DNA from: Calothrix sp. NIES-2098
GTDB taxonomy: Bacteria > Cyanobacteriota > Cyanobacteriia > Cyanobacteriales > Nostocaceae
Assembly: GCA_002368175.1 (NCBI GenBank)
Contig: AP018172.1
Coordinates: 3,098,001 to 3,162,000, forward strand
Reading direction: 5' to 3'
Length of the DNA: 64,000 bases
Both the position numbers and the translations under genes were made by a program. Positions 1 through 8,937 of this stretch are shown in pieces (the stretch's first letter is position 1; every line of letters starts with the position of its first letter). The notes under the pieces are model-generated. The model was given only the letters and a program-made list of their open reading frames with translations, made no database searches and was not told the origin of the DNA.

Positions 1-1
1 T

Positions 2-373
2 TATTTAGCAACTTGTGTACCAGAGTTTAGAGATGCAAAAGTAATTGACAGCAGTGTAATTCGTTTACCAAATGCAGTTACACATTTTGCACCTGGAAGT
101 TATCGTCATATGTTACCTGCCAAGACAAGTTTGGCAAATGTGTTTATGAGTGGGGATTGGATTATTAACCGTCACGGCTCATGGTCGCAGGAAAAGGCTT
201 ATGTTACGGGTTTAGAAGCTGCGAATTTGGTAGTGTCTTATTTAGGGAAGGGTCAGCGATCGCAGATTTTACCTGTAGAAGCAGATGAGGCACATATACA
301 AGTAGCGCGATCGCTCAATCAAACAGTTCGTCAGTTAACTAAATCTATTTTGCCTGAATTTTGGTTGCCTTAA
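2..373 (+). CDS. FAD-dependent oxidoreductase (amine oxidase/desaturase type), C-terminal part
   Basis: The reading frame is open from base 2 and ends at a TAA at 371-373, so this is the 3' end of a gene that begins outside the window. About 123 residues are visible. They include NVFMSGDWI followed by GSWSQEKAYVTGLEAAN. This matches the C-terminal FAD-contact region of the amine oxidase/phytoene desaturase superfamily, in which a GD motif and an EGA/GLEAA helix close over the flavin. The substrate cannot be told from this fragment; a carotenoid or squalene-type desaturase and a generic flavin amine oxidase are both possible. An in-frame ATG at 110 is internal to the conserved region and is not the start. 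Confidence 0.75.
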   Translation, partial: YLATCVPEFRDAKVIDSSVIRLPNAVTHFAPGSYRHMLPAKTSLANVFMSGDWIINRHGSWSQEKAYVTGLEAANLVVSYLGKGQRSQILPVEADEAHIQVARSLNQTVRQLTKSILPEFWLP

Positions 374-580
374 CACCTACTGTTAAACGATACGCCACAC
401 ACGATCTCAGGACACAACATTGTTGCGTCCTTACAAAATTTTCATCAAATCTCAGGGGAAATTGCGCCTATCTTGTTCGGTTATACGACTGTCATCAGCA
501 CGCAAATGGCTATAACCTCGTAAGTAAGTAGTGAAAACTTAGTTGCTGTAAGTCGCTTTCCAACCAAGGGGTGAAAACCT
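374..580. promoter_or_regulatory. Intergenic region with ribosome binding site for the next gene
   Basis: No gene is visible here. An AAGGGG sequence at 566-571 lies nine bases before the GTG at 581. This supports the GTG start of the downstream kinase. No clear promoter or terminator was recognised. Confidence 0.5.
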
Positions 581-1996
581 GTGTACGAATGGATCTTGCC
601 AAGTCTGAGAGAAATTTTAGCTGAAAGTCAGCCAACCGCGGCTGAATCTTCACCAGCAAAAGCAGAGTGGCAGTGGCGCATCAGCCTAGCAGCAACAGAA
701 CAGTTGCTCATCAGTACTTTAGCAAATGCTGCATCTGATGCCAATCAGGGATTAGTTTTAGCCGCACCAGCACCCCTGTTTGGTCAACCAACACTCACTC
801 AGAACTTACAAACAGTAACATTCACAGCCAAGCCATTTAATCCTTTGGCACTGATGCCGTTTGAAATGCCGATTCCTTTAGAAATGGCAGAGGAAATTGC
901 GCCGCATGAATCAGTGCTACCCTTACTACCTGCCGATCCTTTGGGAACAGAACAATTCTGCTTAGTTTTTACAGATAAATTTAGCTTAGTACTGGTTTTG
1001 GCAGAACAAAACAGCGGCCAAAAAACATTTTTATTTTCCTTTGAACCAGAGATAGTTCAGCAAGCTTGGCGGGCTTTAGGCGCAAGAGTAATGCTGACTA
1101 ACCCAGATTTTTTTGCTGATTTGGATGCATCAGTACAAAAATTTGCGCCAGTAGCGCCAGATTATCGCACAGTGATGCAGTTTAGTCAGTTGTTGCTGCA
1201 AGAATTTGCACCAGAACCAGATAAGGAGAATGTCCCCGCTTCACCTCCTGTTGCGGTTGCGACATCTGCTAGTTCCCGACCAGATGTGGAATTACTCCAG
1301 GCTTTTGCCCATGAAGTTCGCACTCCGTTGACTACGATTCGCACCATGACTCGCTTGCTACTGAAGCGGCGAGACTTACCTGCTAATGTCATTAGTCGTC
1401 TAGAAGTTATCGACCACGAGTGTACCGAGCAAATCGATCGCATGGAGTTGCTATTTAAAGCAGCAGAACTAGAAACATCTAATTCAGCGAAGCCTGCGCA
1501 TACTCAACTAACGCCCATGTCTCTCGATCGAGTATTGCAGCAGAGTATTCCGCGTTGGCAACAAGCAGCAAATCGCCGCAACTTAACTTTGGATGTGGTT
1601 TTACCGCAACAACTACCAACAGTAGTGAGTAACCCGACAATGTTGGATCGGGTGCTGACTAATTTGATTGAGAATTTTACCCGCAGCTTACCTGCTGGTA
1701 GCCATATTCAAGTGCAGGTAATTCCGGCTGGCGATCAACTAAAGTTACAACTATCGCCGCAACCGCAATGCACAGATACTAGTAAAGCTACCCCAGCAAC
1801 AACCCCACCCATTCGCAAAGCTTTGGGTCAATTGCTCATGTTCCAACCCGAAACAGGGACAATTAGCCTGAATATCTCAGCAACTAAGCATCTATTTCAA
1901 GCGATTGGTGGCAAGCTGATTGTACGTCAGCGTCCGCAACATGGGGAAGTAATGACTATTTTCTTACCATTGGAAGTTAGCACAAAGCAATGGTAA
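581..1996 (+). CDS. Sensor histidine kinase with atypical ATPase domain
   Basis: A 471-residue protein with no transmembrane segment. Residues 1-230 form an Ala/Pro-rich sensory region with no recognised domain. A clear HisKA dimerisation domain follows: AFAHEVRTPLTTIRTMTRLL carries the predicted phospho-acceptor His244. The following ATPase-like region (about 300-471) keeps an N-box-like segment, LDRVLTNLIENF. The usual DxGxG and GxGLGL nucleotide-lid motifs are not visible; in their place stand QLLMFQPETGT and KHLFQAIGGKL. The protein may therefore accept phosphate well but bind or hydrolyse ATP poorly. GTG is preferred as start because of the AAGGGG spaced nine bases upstream. No response regulator is adjacent. 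The family call is firm; signal and partner are unknown. Confidence 0.85.
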   Translation: MYEWILPSLREILAESQPTAAESSPAKAEWQWRISLAATEQLLISTLANAASDANQGLVLAAPAPLFGQPTLTQNLQTVTFTAKPFNPLALMPFEMPIPLEMAEEIAPHESVLPLLPADPLGTEQFCLVFTDKFSLVLVLAEQNSGQKTFLFSFEPEIVQQAWRALGARVMLTNPDFFADLDASVQKFAPVAPDYRTVMQFSQLLLQEFAPEPDKENVPASPPVAVATSASSRPDVELLQAFAHEVRTPLTTIRTMTRLLLKRRDLPANVISRLEVIDHECTEQIDRMELLFKAAELETSNSAKPAHTQLTPMSLDRVLQQSIPRWQQAANRRNLTLDVVLPQQLPTVVSNPTMLDRVLTNLIENFTRSLPAGSHIQVQVIPAGDQLKLQLSPQPQCTDTSKATPATTPPIRKALGQLLMFQPETGTISLNISATKHLFQAIGGKLIVRQRPQHGEVMTIFLPLEVSTKQW

Positions 1997-2038
1997 TTGC
2001 CTGGAGCGCAGTCAGCTTTGGGCGATCGCATATTTTAA

Positions 2039-2080
2039 ACCACAAAGGCAAAAGCACGAAGAACACGAAGAAAACGGGCT
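2039..2080. repeat. Dispersed CACGAAG-type repeat
   Basis: An ACCACAAAGG/CACGAAGAACACGAAG stretch, related to the ACCACGAAGACACGAAG and CGCAGAGACGCAGAG sequences near 32870, 36500-36570, 40090-40275, 47700 and 59520-59570. It lies between a kinase gene and the YbjQ-type operon. No coding function is seen. Confidence 0.6.
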
Positions 2081-2272
2081 TTTTTAGATATCACTTGACA
2101 GGGCTTACGAATTAATAAGCTTTTCAAGCTGTAGTTTTTACAATAAGACAGTATTATAACCTTCTATTCATTAGTTCATTCGTTCGCGTTGTCAGGGCTG
2201 GTGTTGATTACCCCAATTTAACCAAGAGAGAGTTAAATTGGATTCATTGCACCTAGCAAGAACACTGACTCA

Positions 2273-2662
2273 ATGACAGATAATTTCGACCAAGAACTAC
2301 AAGTAGAGATTCTTTCTGCTGCCCTGACAATTGAACGCCAGGAAACAAGAGATATCTTAAAATTATTGGCTTTCAAGTTGCGACGCGCTCTGCCTCAAAA
2401 TACACAAGTGCAACGTCAATGGTTTGGTTTAGGTGCGGTGACAGCAGTTACCCTCTGCTTTGACGATTATCACTACCAAATCAACCGCGATCGCTACGGC
2501 AGTATTACAGCTAAAGTTATGAAAATAGTAGGCGGTGTCAAAATTAAAACTACCGAAGTTTCGGTTACAGAATGGCGTCAAGCAGTAGCAGCAGCATTAG
2601 TTCAAGTATCATCTCGCAATACCGAGATGCGCGAAGCTTTGAGTAAGTTTATTTTGGGCTAA
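2273..2662 (+). CDS. Conserved-looking hypothetical protein, first gene of a YbjQ-type operon
   Basis: 129 residues, soluble, no signal peptide or membrane segment, and no family recognised. The N-terminal third (residues 1-45) looks helical. The centre has alternating hydrophobic residues suited to a small beta-sheet around VTAVTLCFDDYHYQINRDRY. The stop lies seven bases before the next start at 2670, and the gene after that follows by eight bases, so the three genes probably share one transcript. A role linked to the two YbjQ-type proteins is inferred from this linkage only. Confidence 0.6.
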   Translation: MTDNFDQELQVEILSAALTIERQETRDILKLLAFKLRRALPQNTQVQRQWFGLGAVTAVTLCFDDYHYQINRDRYGSITAKVMKIVGGVKIKTTEVSVTEWRQAVAAALVQVSSRNTEMREALSKFILG

Positions 2663-2669
2663 AAGCTGT

Positions 2670-3794
2670 ATGGGATTATTCGCAAAACTCGTTAACAAGA
2701 TTTGGAATGCTAGCAAGTCGGGAGTAAGTTCTATATCTCGACAGAATTCTCAAGTTACCACGGCTGCGTTTAATATTCCTACTCATCGCCTCAAACGACA
2801 CAAAGATATTCAGAAAAAGTCTGGCAAATCTTTCTTCACTAGCGATTTAAGTACCAACGAATATTTACTCACCCGTGAAGCTGGTTGTGAACCTCTCGGT
2901 TTGGTGATGGGAACTAGCTTTTATAAAGTCGGATTTTATGGTTATTTTTGGGGCTATCGTAACCAAACAGGAGAGGTAGAAGCTTTAACTCAAGCTCAAA
3001 TAGCTGTAAGAGAACTGGCTGTGAGTAGAATGCAGGCAGAAGCAGCAATGTTAGGCGCTCATGGCATTATTGGAGTACGTCTGCATCAGCGTCGTCAAGT
3101 CTGGGGCATAGGGATGGTGGAATTTACGGCTATTGGAACGGCAATTCGCATACCTAACCGTCCACCAACAAATAAACCTTTTACCAGTGACTTAAGCGGA
3201 CAGGAATTTTGGCAACTGCGTCAAGCTGGTTATTGGCCGAAAGGTTTAGTATTCGGTGCTTGTTCTTATTATGTGCATAGCGATCGCACTACTCGCGCCT
3301 TAATGAATAACTCTGCTTGGAATCGTTTATTTGGTCAAGGCAGGCGTAACCAAGAATTAACCCAGTTTACTCAAGGTTTCCAAGATGCACGGGAATTAGC
3401 AGTAATGCGACTCTCCGCAGAAATCAGTCAATTAGAGGCTAAGGGTGCAGTCGGAATGCACATCGAAAAGAGCGAAGAAATTATTACCTATCAGCCTCAG
3501 TCACCTTTAGGCTGCTTTTTAGCTTTTTTTACTGTTGGTCTGTTTATTGCTTGTTTTGGCGCAATTATCGCCGGTCAAGGCACTGCTGCGGGTGTGAGTT
3601 TTGTGTTGTTATTCCTTAGTTTCACTATCAATATTATTTTCGCGGTTTTCAACAGCATCCTTGGGAATAACGGCCCCTTCCGCGACATCCTGACTAATTT
3701 TGTTGCCATTGGTACTGCCATTGTTGAAGATGAATTGCCACAAGAAAACCCAGTTAGTAAAACTCTAGTTTTCTACCCACTTTCTCAACAGTAA
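2670..3794 (+). CDS. Protein with two YbjQ/DUF74-like domains and a membrane hairpin
   Basis: 374 residues with two copies of a YbjQ-like (heavy-metal-binding, DUF74) module, at about 48-165 and 170-355. Each begins with a FTSDLS motif, then an EAG/QAG turn with GLV-G, a helix ending in RELAV-RM--E, and a closing FTAIGTAI or FVAIGTAI strand. The second copy is interrupted by two hydrophobic stretches at about 275-325 (GCFLAFFTVGLFIACFGAII and VSFVLLFLSFTINIIFAVF), which predict a membrane hairpin inside the module. YbjQ proteins form pentamers and their function is still unclear; metal binding is a name more than a proven role. The neighbour at 3803 has the same double module without the membrane insert. 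Confidence 0.75.
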   Translation: MGLFAKLVNKIWNASKSGVSSISRQNSQVTTAAFNIPTHRLKRHKDIQKKSGKSFFTSDLSTNEYLLTREAGCEPLGLVMGTSFYKVGFYGYFWGYRNQTGEVEALTQAQIAVRELAVSRMQAEAAMLGAHGIIGVRLHQRRQVWGIGMVEFTAIGTAIRIPNRPPTNKPFTSDLSGQEFWQLRQAGYWPKGLVFGACSYYVHSDRTTRALMNNSAWNRLFGQGRRNQELTQFTQGFQDARELAVMRLSAEISQLEAKGAVGMHIEKSEEIITYQPQSPLGCFLAFFTVGLFIACFGAIIAGQGTAAGVSFVLLFLSFTINIIFAVFNSILGNNGPFRDILTNFVAIGTAIVEDELPQENPVSKTLVFYPLSQQ

Positions 3795-3802
3795 ATTTAA
3801 TT

Positions 3803-4696
3803 ATGACAAACCAAGTTCCTCAACCTCATCATAATCCGGCGATCGCTGCCGACTTACCAGAACACGCCCGCGAACGCTTAACAATGATGCAAAAGGGCGG
3901 CAAGCAAAGTAATTTATTTACCAGCGACCTCTCAGTCAATGAGTTCCTATTAGTCAAAGAAGCTGGTTTTGAGCCAGTAGGGTTAGTAGTTGGCTGTTCG
4001 ATGTATCACATCGGCTTTCAATGGGCTAACATTAACCAAAATATGGAAATGACTGTGCTTTCCCAAGCAATGTATCATGCTCGTGAATTAGCTATGAGTC
4101 GGATGCAGGAAGAAGCAGAAGCCTTAGACGCAGATGGTATTGTTGGAGTGCGTCTGAGTGCTAAACACATGACTTGGGAACCGAATATGGCGGAGTTTGT
4201 AGCCATTGGTACCGCAGTCAAGGCAACTAATACCGCAACTTCTTATCGTACTTTTGCAGGCAAACCTTTTACCAGCGACCTATCCGGTCAAGATTTTTGG
4301 ACGCTTCTAAGAGCTGGCTATCGTCCTCTGGGTTTAGTCATGGGTAACTGCGTCTATCATGTTGCTTATCAAGGGTTGGGACAGTGGTTTAGAAATATTG
4401 GCAAAAATGTAGAGATGACCAATTTTACCCAAGCATTATATGATGCACGCGAATTAGCGATGGAAAGAATGCAAGTTGAAGCATCTCAACTGCAAGCTGA
4501 AGGAATTATTGGCGCGAATATTCACGAGCATCAATATTCTTGGAGTTCCCATGTAATTGAGTTTTTTGCTGTTGGTACAGCAGTTATACCTACCCGCAGC
4601 GACCATCATATTCCCACACCTCATTTAACTCTCTCGTTAAATGACCCACCTACACAGATTAATACTGTGTTAGCACCACCTAGCACTGACCATTAA
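3803..4696 (+). CDS. Protein with two YbjQ/DUF74-like domains, soluble paralogue
   Basis: 297 residues with two YbjQ-like repeats, at about 37-147 and 155-268, each starting FTSDLS and closing with EFVAIGTAV or EFFAVGTAV. The conserved helix RELAM-RMQ-E occurs in both. A 25-residue Pro/Thr-rich tail follows. No membrane segment is present, unlike the upstream paralogue at 2670, which suggests a membrane-anchored and a soluble partner able to co-assemble. It follows the previous stop by eight bases. Function is unknown beyond the fold family. Confidence 0.75.
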   Translation: MTNQVPQPHHNPAIAADLPEHARERLTMMQKGGKQSNLFTSDLSVNEFLLVKEAGFEPVGLVVGCSMYHIGFQWANINQNMEMTVLSQAMYHARELAMSRMQEEAEALDADGIVGVRLSAKHMTWEPNMAEFVAIGTAVKATNTATSYRTFAGKPFTSDLSGQDFWTLLRAGYRPLGLVMGNCVYHVAYQGLGQWFRNIGKNVEMTNFTQALYDARELAMERMQVEASQLQAEGIIGANIHEHQYSWSSHVIEFFAVGTAVIPTRSDHHIPTPHLTLSLNDPPTQINTVLAPPSTDH

Positions 4697-5068
4697 TTAG
4701 TTCATCACACCTTGTCCTGCTTTCAAAAAGCCAATCATCAATTCTCACTCCACTATAGAAATCAGTATGGCTCAAGATGATCAAACAACAGAAGTTCTCT
4801 AATATCTGCTCAGGGAGCAAAGATAAATAGGACTCTACGTTTTTTGCATAGATGCGAGAATTATCATTAATCGAGCAGATTTGATAGAAAATCAGGCTTT
4901 TAACTCAATTTATTGTGATTGTTAATATCATATTAAGATATTTTAGTCAATCGTATTTTGAAATTTTAGAAGATAAAATAATTATAAACAGTCATATAGT
5001 ACTGATACCAATCTCAAATTTCTCTATGAAATTCATAGACAAGTTTTCACTTTGTTGGTGACAACAAG
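4697..5068. other. AT-rich intergenic region
   Basis: About 370 bases between the YbjQ-type operon and the flavoprotein gene. It is AT-rich, with short poly-A and poly-T tracts near 4905-4990. No ORF with credible start and length, no tRNA and no strong hairpin was seen. It probably holds the promoter of the downstream gene. Confidence 0.4.
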
Positions 5069-6988
5069 GTGAGTTATTTATTTTATTTTTCTAAAAATAC
5101 AATGGTACAAAATCGAGAAATTTCAACCTACGATACCGTAATTATAGGTGGTGGGATCGCAGGAATGTATTGCAGTTTAAGACTAGCACAAAGAAATCAA
5201 CAGGTTGCTTTATTTGAAAAATCCCATCGTTGGGGAGGATGTATTGAAACAGTAAGAATGGGAAAAGGTAAAGAATTTAAAGCTGAATTTGGGCCGATGA
5301 GGTTTGAGGAAAAAGGACAACGTTTTCTCAATAATTTGCTCGATGAATTGCAGCTAGAATATTCTCCTTTCCCACAATATCAATCTTCTAAACCCAAATG
5401 GCCTGATTATAATATCCAAGACCCTGAAGAACAAAGATGGCAGGAAGATCCTTTAAATCTGCTACGAATGGGAATTTTAAAAATTTTGGGATTGTACAGA
5501 AATGGGATGTCCAAGCAGGAAATGGACAATGAGATTGCCAAATTCGAGCAACAAGAACCTGCAATTGCGCCAGAGTATGACTACGACATTCTGCGTCAAA
5601 CTGCTAGACAAGGTGGTAAACCTAATGGTCAACTCTTGTATACTCGCGGCTTTTGGAACGCTTTGAGCGATGCTTTGAGTCATCGGGCGATTTTGAAGAT
5701 TAGAGATATGGGGAATTTTTATCACTTTGTTTCCGAAAACCCCAATGCGATTGAATGGATTATTTTCTGGCTGCGTGGTTTGCAACCCAACGATAGATTG
5801 GTAGGAATCAAAGGCGGTTCAGCACAAATTACGGAGAAACTGCTGAAAAAACTTGATGAATTTAGCAATCTTACCCGAAAAAACAACCATGCTTTGAAAG
5901 CAATAAGTTCTGAAGGTGAATTCGTCAGGCTTTATTTTCAAGGAGAAATCGAAGAAGTTCTAGCTAAAAACGTAATTTTAGCTTTACCGAAAACTGCATT
6001 GCTGCGTTTGTCACCATATTTCCCAGAAACTATCCGCAAAGCTTTAGATTCCGTAATTGCCATTCCCCTGCTCAAAGTCTTTTTTGTGACTGATAGCCCT
6101 TGGTGGGATGAAGATACGCAACCGCAAACTGGAGCTTATACGCTTCCCACAAGAGAAGTGCATTATTATCAGGAACATTCTCTTCAGCTTTCTCAAGACA
6201 GAAAACAGCAATATGAAGCCCAACTCAATGAAGGAATCATTTCCCAACAGATGCGGAGTGAATTTATTGATGCGGGAATAGAACTTCCTGATGATATGAC
6301 CGTTGACAAGAAAAAGAACGGTAAGGGCTGGATAATTTACTATACGCCTTACCGCAAAAGCCACGAGTATTTTATCCGACAAGAAGACTTTTCCGTGTTC
6401 AACAAAAATGGCAAAGGTATGGTGATGGTTTATACCGATCGCCCAGCAGGAGAATATTGGAAAGATTATATCTTGAATCCCGAATATCATGAGCAAGCAG
6501 AAATCAGAGGAGATTTGAGATTAGTTGAGCAGTTTTTTAAATACCTTGCTGATGGCTTTGAGATAGAAAAGCAGGCTGATGATCTTTCTCAAAGCAGCAT
6601 CTTCCCCAATTATCCGCAATGTTTTCTCGACCAATCAGCTCAAAAAATTGTTGAAGATCTAAAGGGAACCATTGAAGACTTTGGCATTCATGATTGGGGA
6701 AAGGCTCCTTTTGGCGCTGCGTGTCATGCGTGGCGACCTAATGTAAAGTCTGGAGAGGTGATGGTACGTTTGAGAGCCTTTAGCCTACTTAACGATCGCT
6801 ACAAGCATAAAAATATTCATATCTGCGGAGAAGCTTACTCTGATAACCAAGGATTTATTGAAGGTGCTTTGCGTTCTGCTCAGAACGTGTTGAAATCGAT
6901 GGAAGCTCAAGAGGAACGAGATAATACAGCTAGTGGTGAAGGGCAGATGAGAGAATTACTCTCAAATTTCAGTTCATATCATATCTAA
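5069..6988 (+). CDS. FAD-dependent amine oxidase-family oxidoreductase
   Basis: Up to 639 residues. Near the N-terminus is a Rossmann dinucleotide site, VIIGGGIAGMYCSLRLA, followed by FEKSHRWGG, typical of flavin amine oxidases. The C-terminal FAD region is ICGEAYSDNQGFIEGALRSA. The centre (about 200-480) is long and probably forms the substrate domain. The enzyme likely oxidises an amine or amino acid with release of peroxide; the substrate cannot be assigned. Start choice is uncertain: GTG at 5069 adds eleven hydrophobic residues, while ATG at 5102 places the GxGxxG motif at the usual distance from the N-terminus. AAGGTG overlaps the GTG, so neither start has an ideal ribosome site. The gene is flanked by intergenic DNA and stands alone. 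Confidence 0.8.
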   Translation: MSYLFYFSKNTMVQNREISTYDTVIIGGGIAGMYCSLRLAQRNQQVALFEKSHRWGGCIETVRMGKGKEFKAEFGPMRFEEKGQRFLNNLLDELQLEYSPFPQYQSSKPKWPDYNIQDPEEQRWQEDPLNLLRMGILKILGLYRNGMSKQEMDNEIAKFEQQEPAIAPEYDYDILRQTARQGGKPNGQLLYTRGFWNALSDALSHRAILKIRDMGNFYHFVSENPNAIEWIIFWLRGLQPNDRLVGIKGGSAQITEKLLKKLDEFSNLTRKNNHALKAISSEGEFVRLYFQGEIEEVLAKNVILALPKTALLRLSPYFPETIRKALDSVIAIPLLKVFFVTDSPWWDEDTQPQTGAYTLPTREVHYYQEHSLQLSQDRKQQYEAQLNEGIISQQMRSEFIDAGIELPDDMTVDKKKNGKGWIIYYTPYRKSHEYFIRQEDFSVFNKNGKGMVMVYTDRPAGEYWKDYILNPEYHEQAEIRGDLRLVEQFFKYLADGFEIEKQADDLSQSSIFPNYPQCFLDQSAQKIVEDLKGTIEDFGIHDWGKAPFGAACHAWRPNVKSGEVMVRLRAFSLLNDRYKHKNIHICGEAYSDNQGFIEGALRSAQNVLKSMEAQEERDNTASGEGQMRELLSNFSSYHI

Positions 6989-7103
6989 AAGGTATGGGGC
7001 ATGGGGCAAGAAGGGAATAAGCAATAGTTATTTCTCCCCTGCTCCTCTGCTCTCTCTGCTCTCTTCCCCAAAAAGCAACAGAATATTTTTGTTTGCAAGT
7101 CCC

Positions 7104-8513
7104 TTAAACTGGGCGATCGCGGACAATGGCTAAATTCACAATAAAAGCTGAACCTTCATTGAGCTTACTTCTCACAGAAATAAAACCACCGCAACGCCAA
7201 AGTAACTGCTGTACAACTGTTAACCCCAATCCCGGCCCGCTAGATTCATCTGTTGTGCCAGAACGCACACGATAAAAGCTGTCAAAGATTTTCGGAATTT
7301 CAGTTTCCGCTATACCAATACCTGTATCGCGGACTTCTAGTTGCACCCGATCGCCATGCAAGCGCGATCGCACCCACACTTGCCCGCCGCTAGGGGTAAA
7401 TTTTATGCTGTTATGCAGCAAATTAATCAAAATTAGTCTTAAACCGCCATTTACACACCACACAGATGGTAGTTCTGAGGGGACTGTGTAGGCTAGCATA
7501 ATGCCTTTTTCCTGGGCTACAGGCTGGTAGGTACTAACTATCCCTGGAACAATATCTGCCAAACATACCGCTTCTAAAGGCGATTCTTGTAAATTGCGCT
7601 CTAGATGCACCAAATCTAATAAACCACTAATTAAAGAATTCTGGCGATCGCACTGGGTATTTAACATTTGTAAATAACGTTGCCGTTGGGGAGGCTTCAA
7701 CGTCGGAGAATTTAACAACGACAATGCTGTTTTCATATGGGTGAGAGGTGTACGCAACTCCTGACACGCATTGCTTAAGTAATCGTCTTTAATTTGTGCT
7801 TTTTTGTAGAGTTTTTGATTTTGCTGCTGCAACTTGGCGCTGCGTTTTGTCATCAATTGATGATTAATTTCATCTTGTCGCTTGGCTTGTTTGACTAACA
7901 GCTGATTCATCAGTGCTGATTCTGGTACGCTAGGGCAAAGATAATCTGCCTGGAGTATCGAGGCTGATTCTGGCGTTCTTGCTTGTTTAATACCATCTAG
8001 CACTCGCTGAATTACTCTGCCTTCCACTGTAGTTATCGCCAATAAAGGGATATTTTTTCTCGCATTTCCCTTCTTTAAAACGTTAGTTCTTCGTCTTTTT
8101 GGCGGTCGATGAGCCAAAATTAGACTACAAAATTGTGGTGACAAGGCTATAAAAAAGTATTCTCTTTGTAAATATCTATTTGGGATTAACTTAATAACTA
8201 AGTCATCAAACGCTTGGCTCAGATATGTACTCTCTGTTGCTTCTTGTTTGCGCCTCTCATCAATCTGACAGTTATAAATGACAGCAGAAACATCCATTGC
8301 GGATTGATAGCGAATTAATTCCGATCGCCAAATTTTTCCTGGCGGTAGCTTTACCCATAAGGTTGCTGCAATTTTCTGCTCAATTAGTAAGTCAATTTGT
8401 GATCTGAGTAGTGATAGCAGAGTACCAGGACTGAAGGGTAATCCTTGGGGAGGCGCTTGCATTGCCAAAGCTAACTGATAAATTGACAGATCCTGAGCCT
8501 GAGAATCATTCAT
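7104..8513 (-). CDS. DICT-like sensory domain histidine kinase lacking the phospho-acceptor His
   Basis: 469 residues. The first ~200 resemble the DICT-type sensory region seen in cyanobacterial kinases and cyclases (start SIYQLALAMQAPPQ). A coiled coil (about 205-240) leads into a HisKA-like helix. In the H-box the sequence is NACQELRTPLTHMK, so residue 251 is Gln where the phospho-accepting His normally stands. The codon is CAG on the coding strand. The ATPase domain is otherwise complete: N-box NLLHNSIKFTP, G1 DTGIGI, F-box FDSFYR and G2 GPGLGLTVV. It may be a pseudokinase, an allosteric partner, or phosphorylate another protein. No response regulator is adjacent. The membrane is not crossed. 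Confidence 0.82.
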   Translation of the reverse strand: MNDSQAQDLSIYQLALAMQAPPQGLPFSPGTLLSLLRSQIDLLIEQKIAATLWVKLPPGKIWRSELIRYQSAMDVSAVIYNCQIDERRKQEATESTYLSQAFDDLVIKLIPNRYLQREYFFIALSPQFCSLILAHRPPKRRRTNVLKKGNARKNIPLLAITTVEGRVIQRVLDGIKQARTPESASILQADYLCPSVPESALMNQLLVKQAKRQDEINHQLMTKRSAKLQQQNQKLYKKAQIKDDYLSNACQELRTPLTHMKTALSLLNSPTLKPPQRQRYLQMLNTQCDRQNSLISGLLDLVHLERNLQESPLEAVCLADIVPGIVSTYQPVAQEKGIMLAYTVPSELPSVWCVNGGLRLILINLLHNSIKFTPSGGQVWVRSRLHGDRVQLEVRDTGIGIAETEIPKIFDSFYRVRSGTTDESSGPGLGLTVVQQLLWRCGGFISVRSKLNEGSAFIVNLAIVRDRPV

Positions 8514-8783
8514 GAGTTAAGCACAAGCAGGAGGGATAGAGAAGGATAAAGGAAAAGATAATTATGTCTTTGCTTTTCACCCTGATGTTTACCTTAGTTA
8601 CCAGAAAGCTAAGAAAATTAATATTAATTATGAATTCTGGAATATCAATTATAAAACTAATGGAGTGTAGCATTTACTATATGATGTCGCAAGCACATTT
8701 GAGGTGAAATAAGTTGAGAATTGAAAATTCATTATTAGCGTTTATCTATAAACTAAAATTCTCCTATCCCTAATGGTTTCAGT

Positions 8784-8919
8784 CATAGGGACGCTAGTAC
8801 CGCTGTGCGGAATTCAAAATCCAAAATCCAAAATGGAAAATGCATACTCCGTAAGCTTTTCATCGATTTTGAATGGTTGCTTTACTTCCGCCAAGCCGTA
8901 CAGCAATAGCGTCCCTAAC
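8784..8919. repeat. Inverted-repeat element (MITE-like)
   Basis: A TAGGGACGCTAG--CCGCTGTGCGGA stretch at about 8786-8811 recurs in reverse complement at about 8886-8919 (TCCGCCAAGCCGTACAGCAA then AGCGTCCCTA). The arms match imperfectly. The inner ~75 bases include a short tandem CAAAATC repeat and no ORF. The rest of the 8514-8937 gap shows no gene. Confidence 0.55.
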
Positions 8920-8937
8920 AAGAAATGGAATTCTTAA

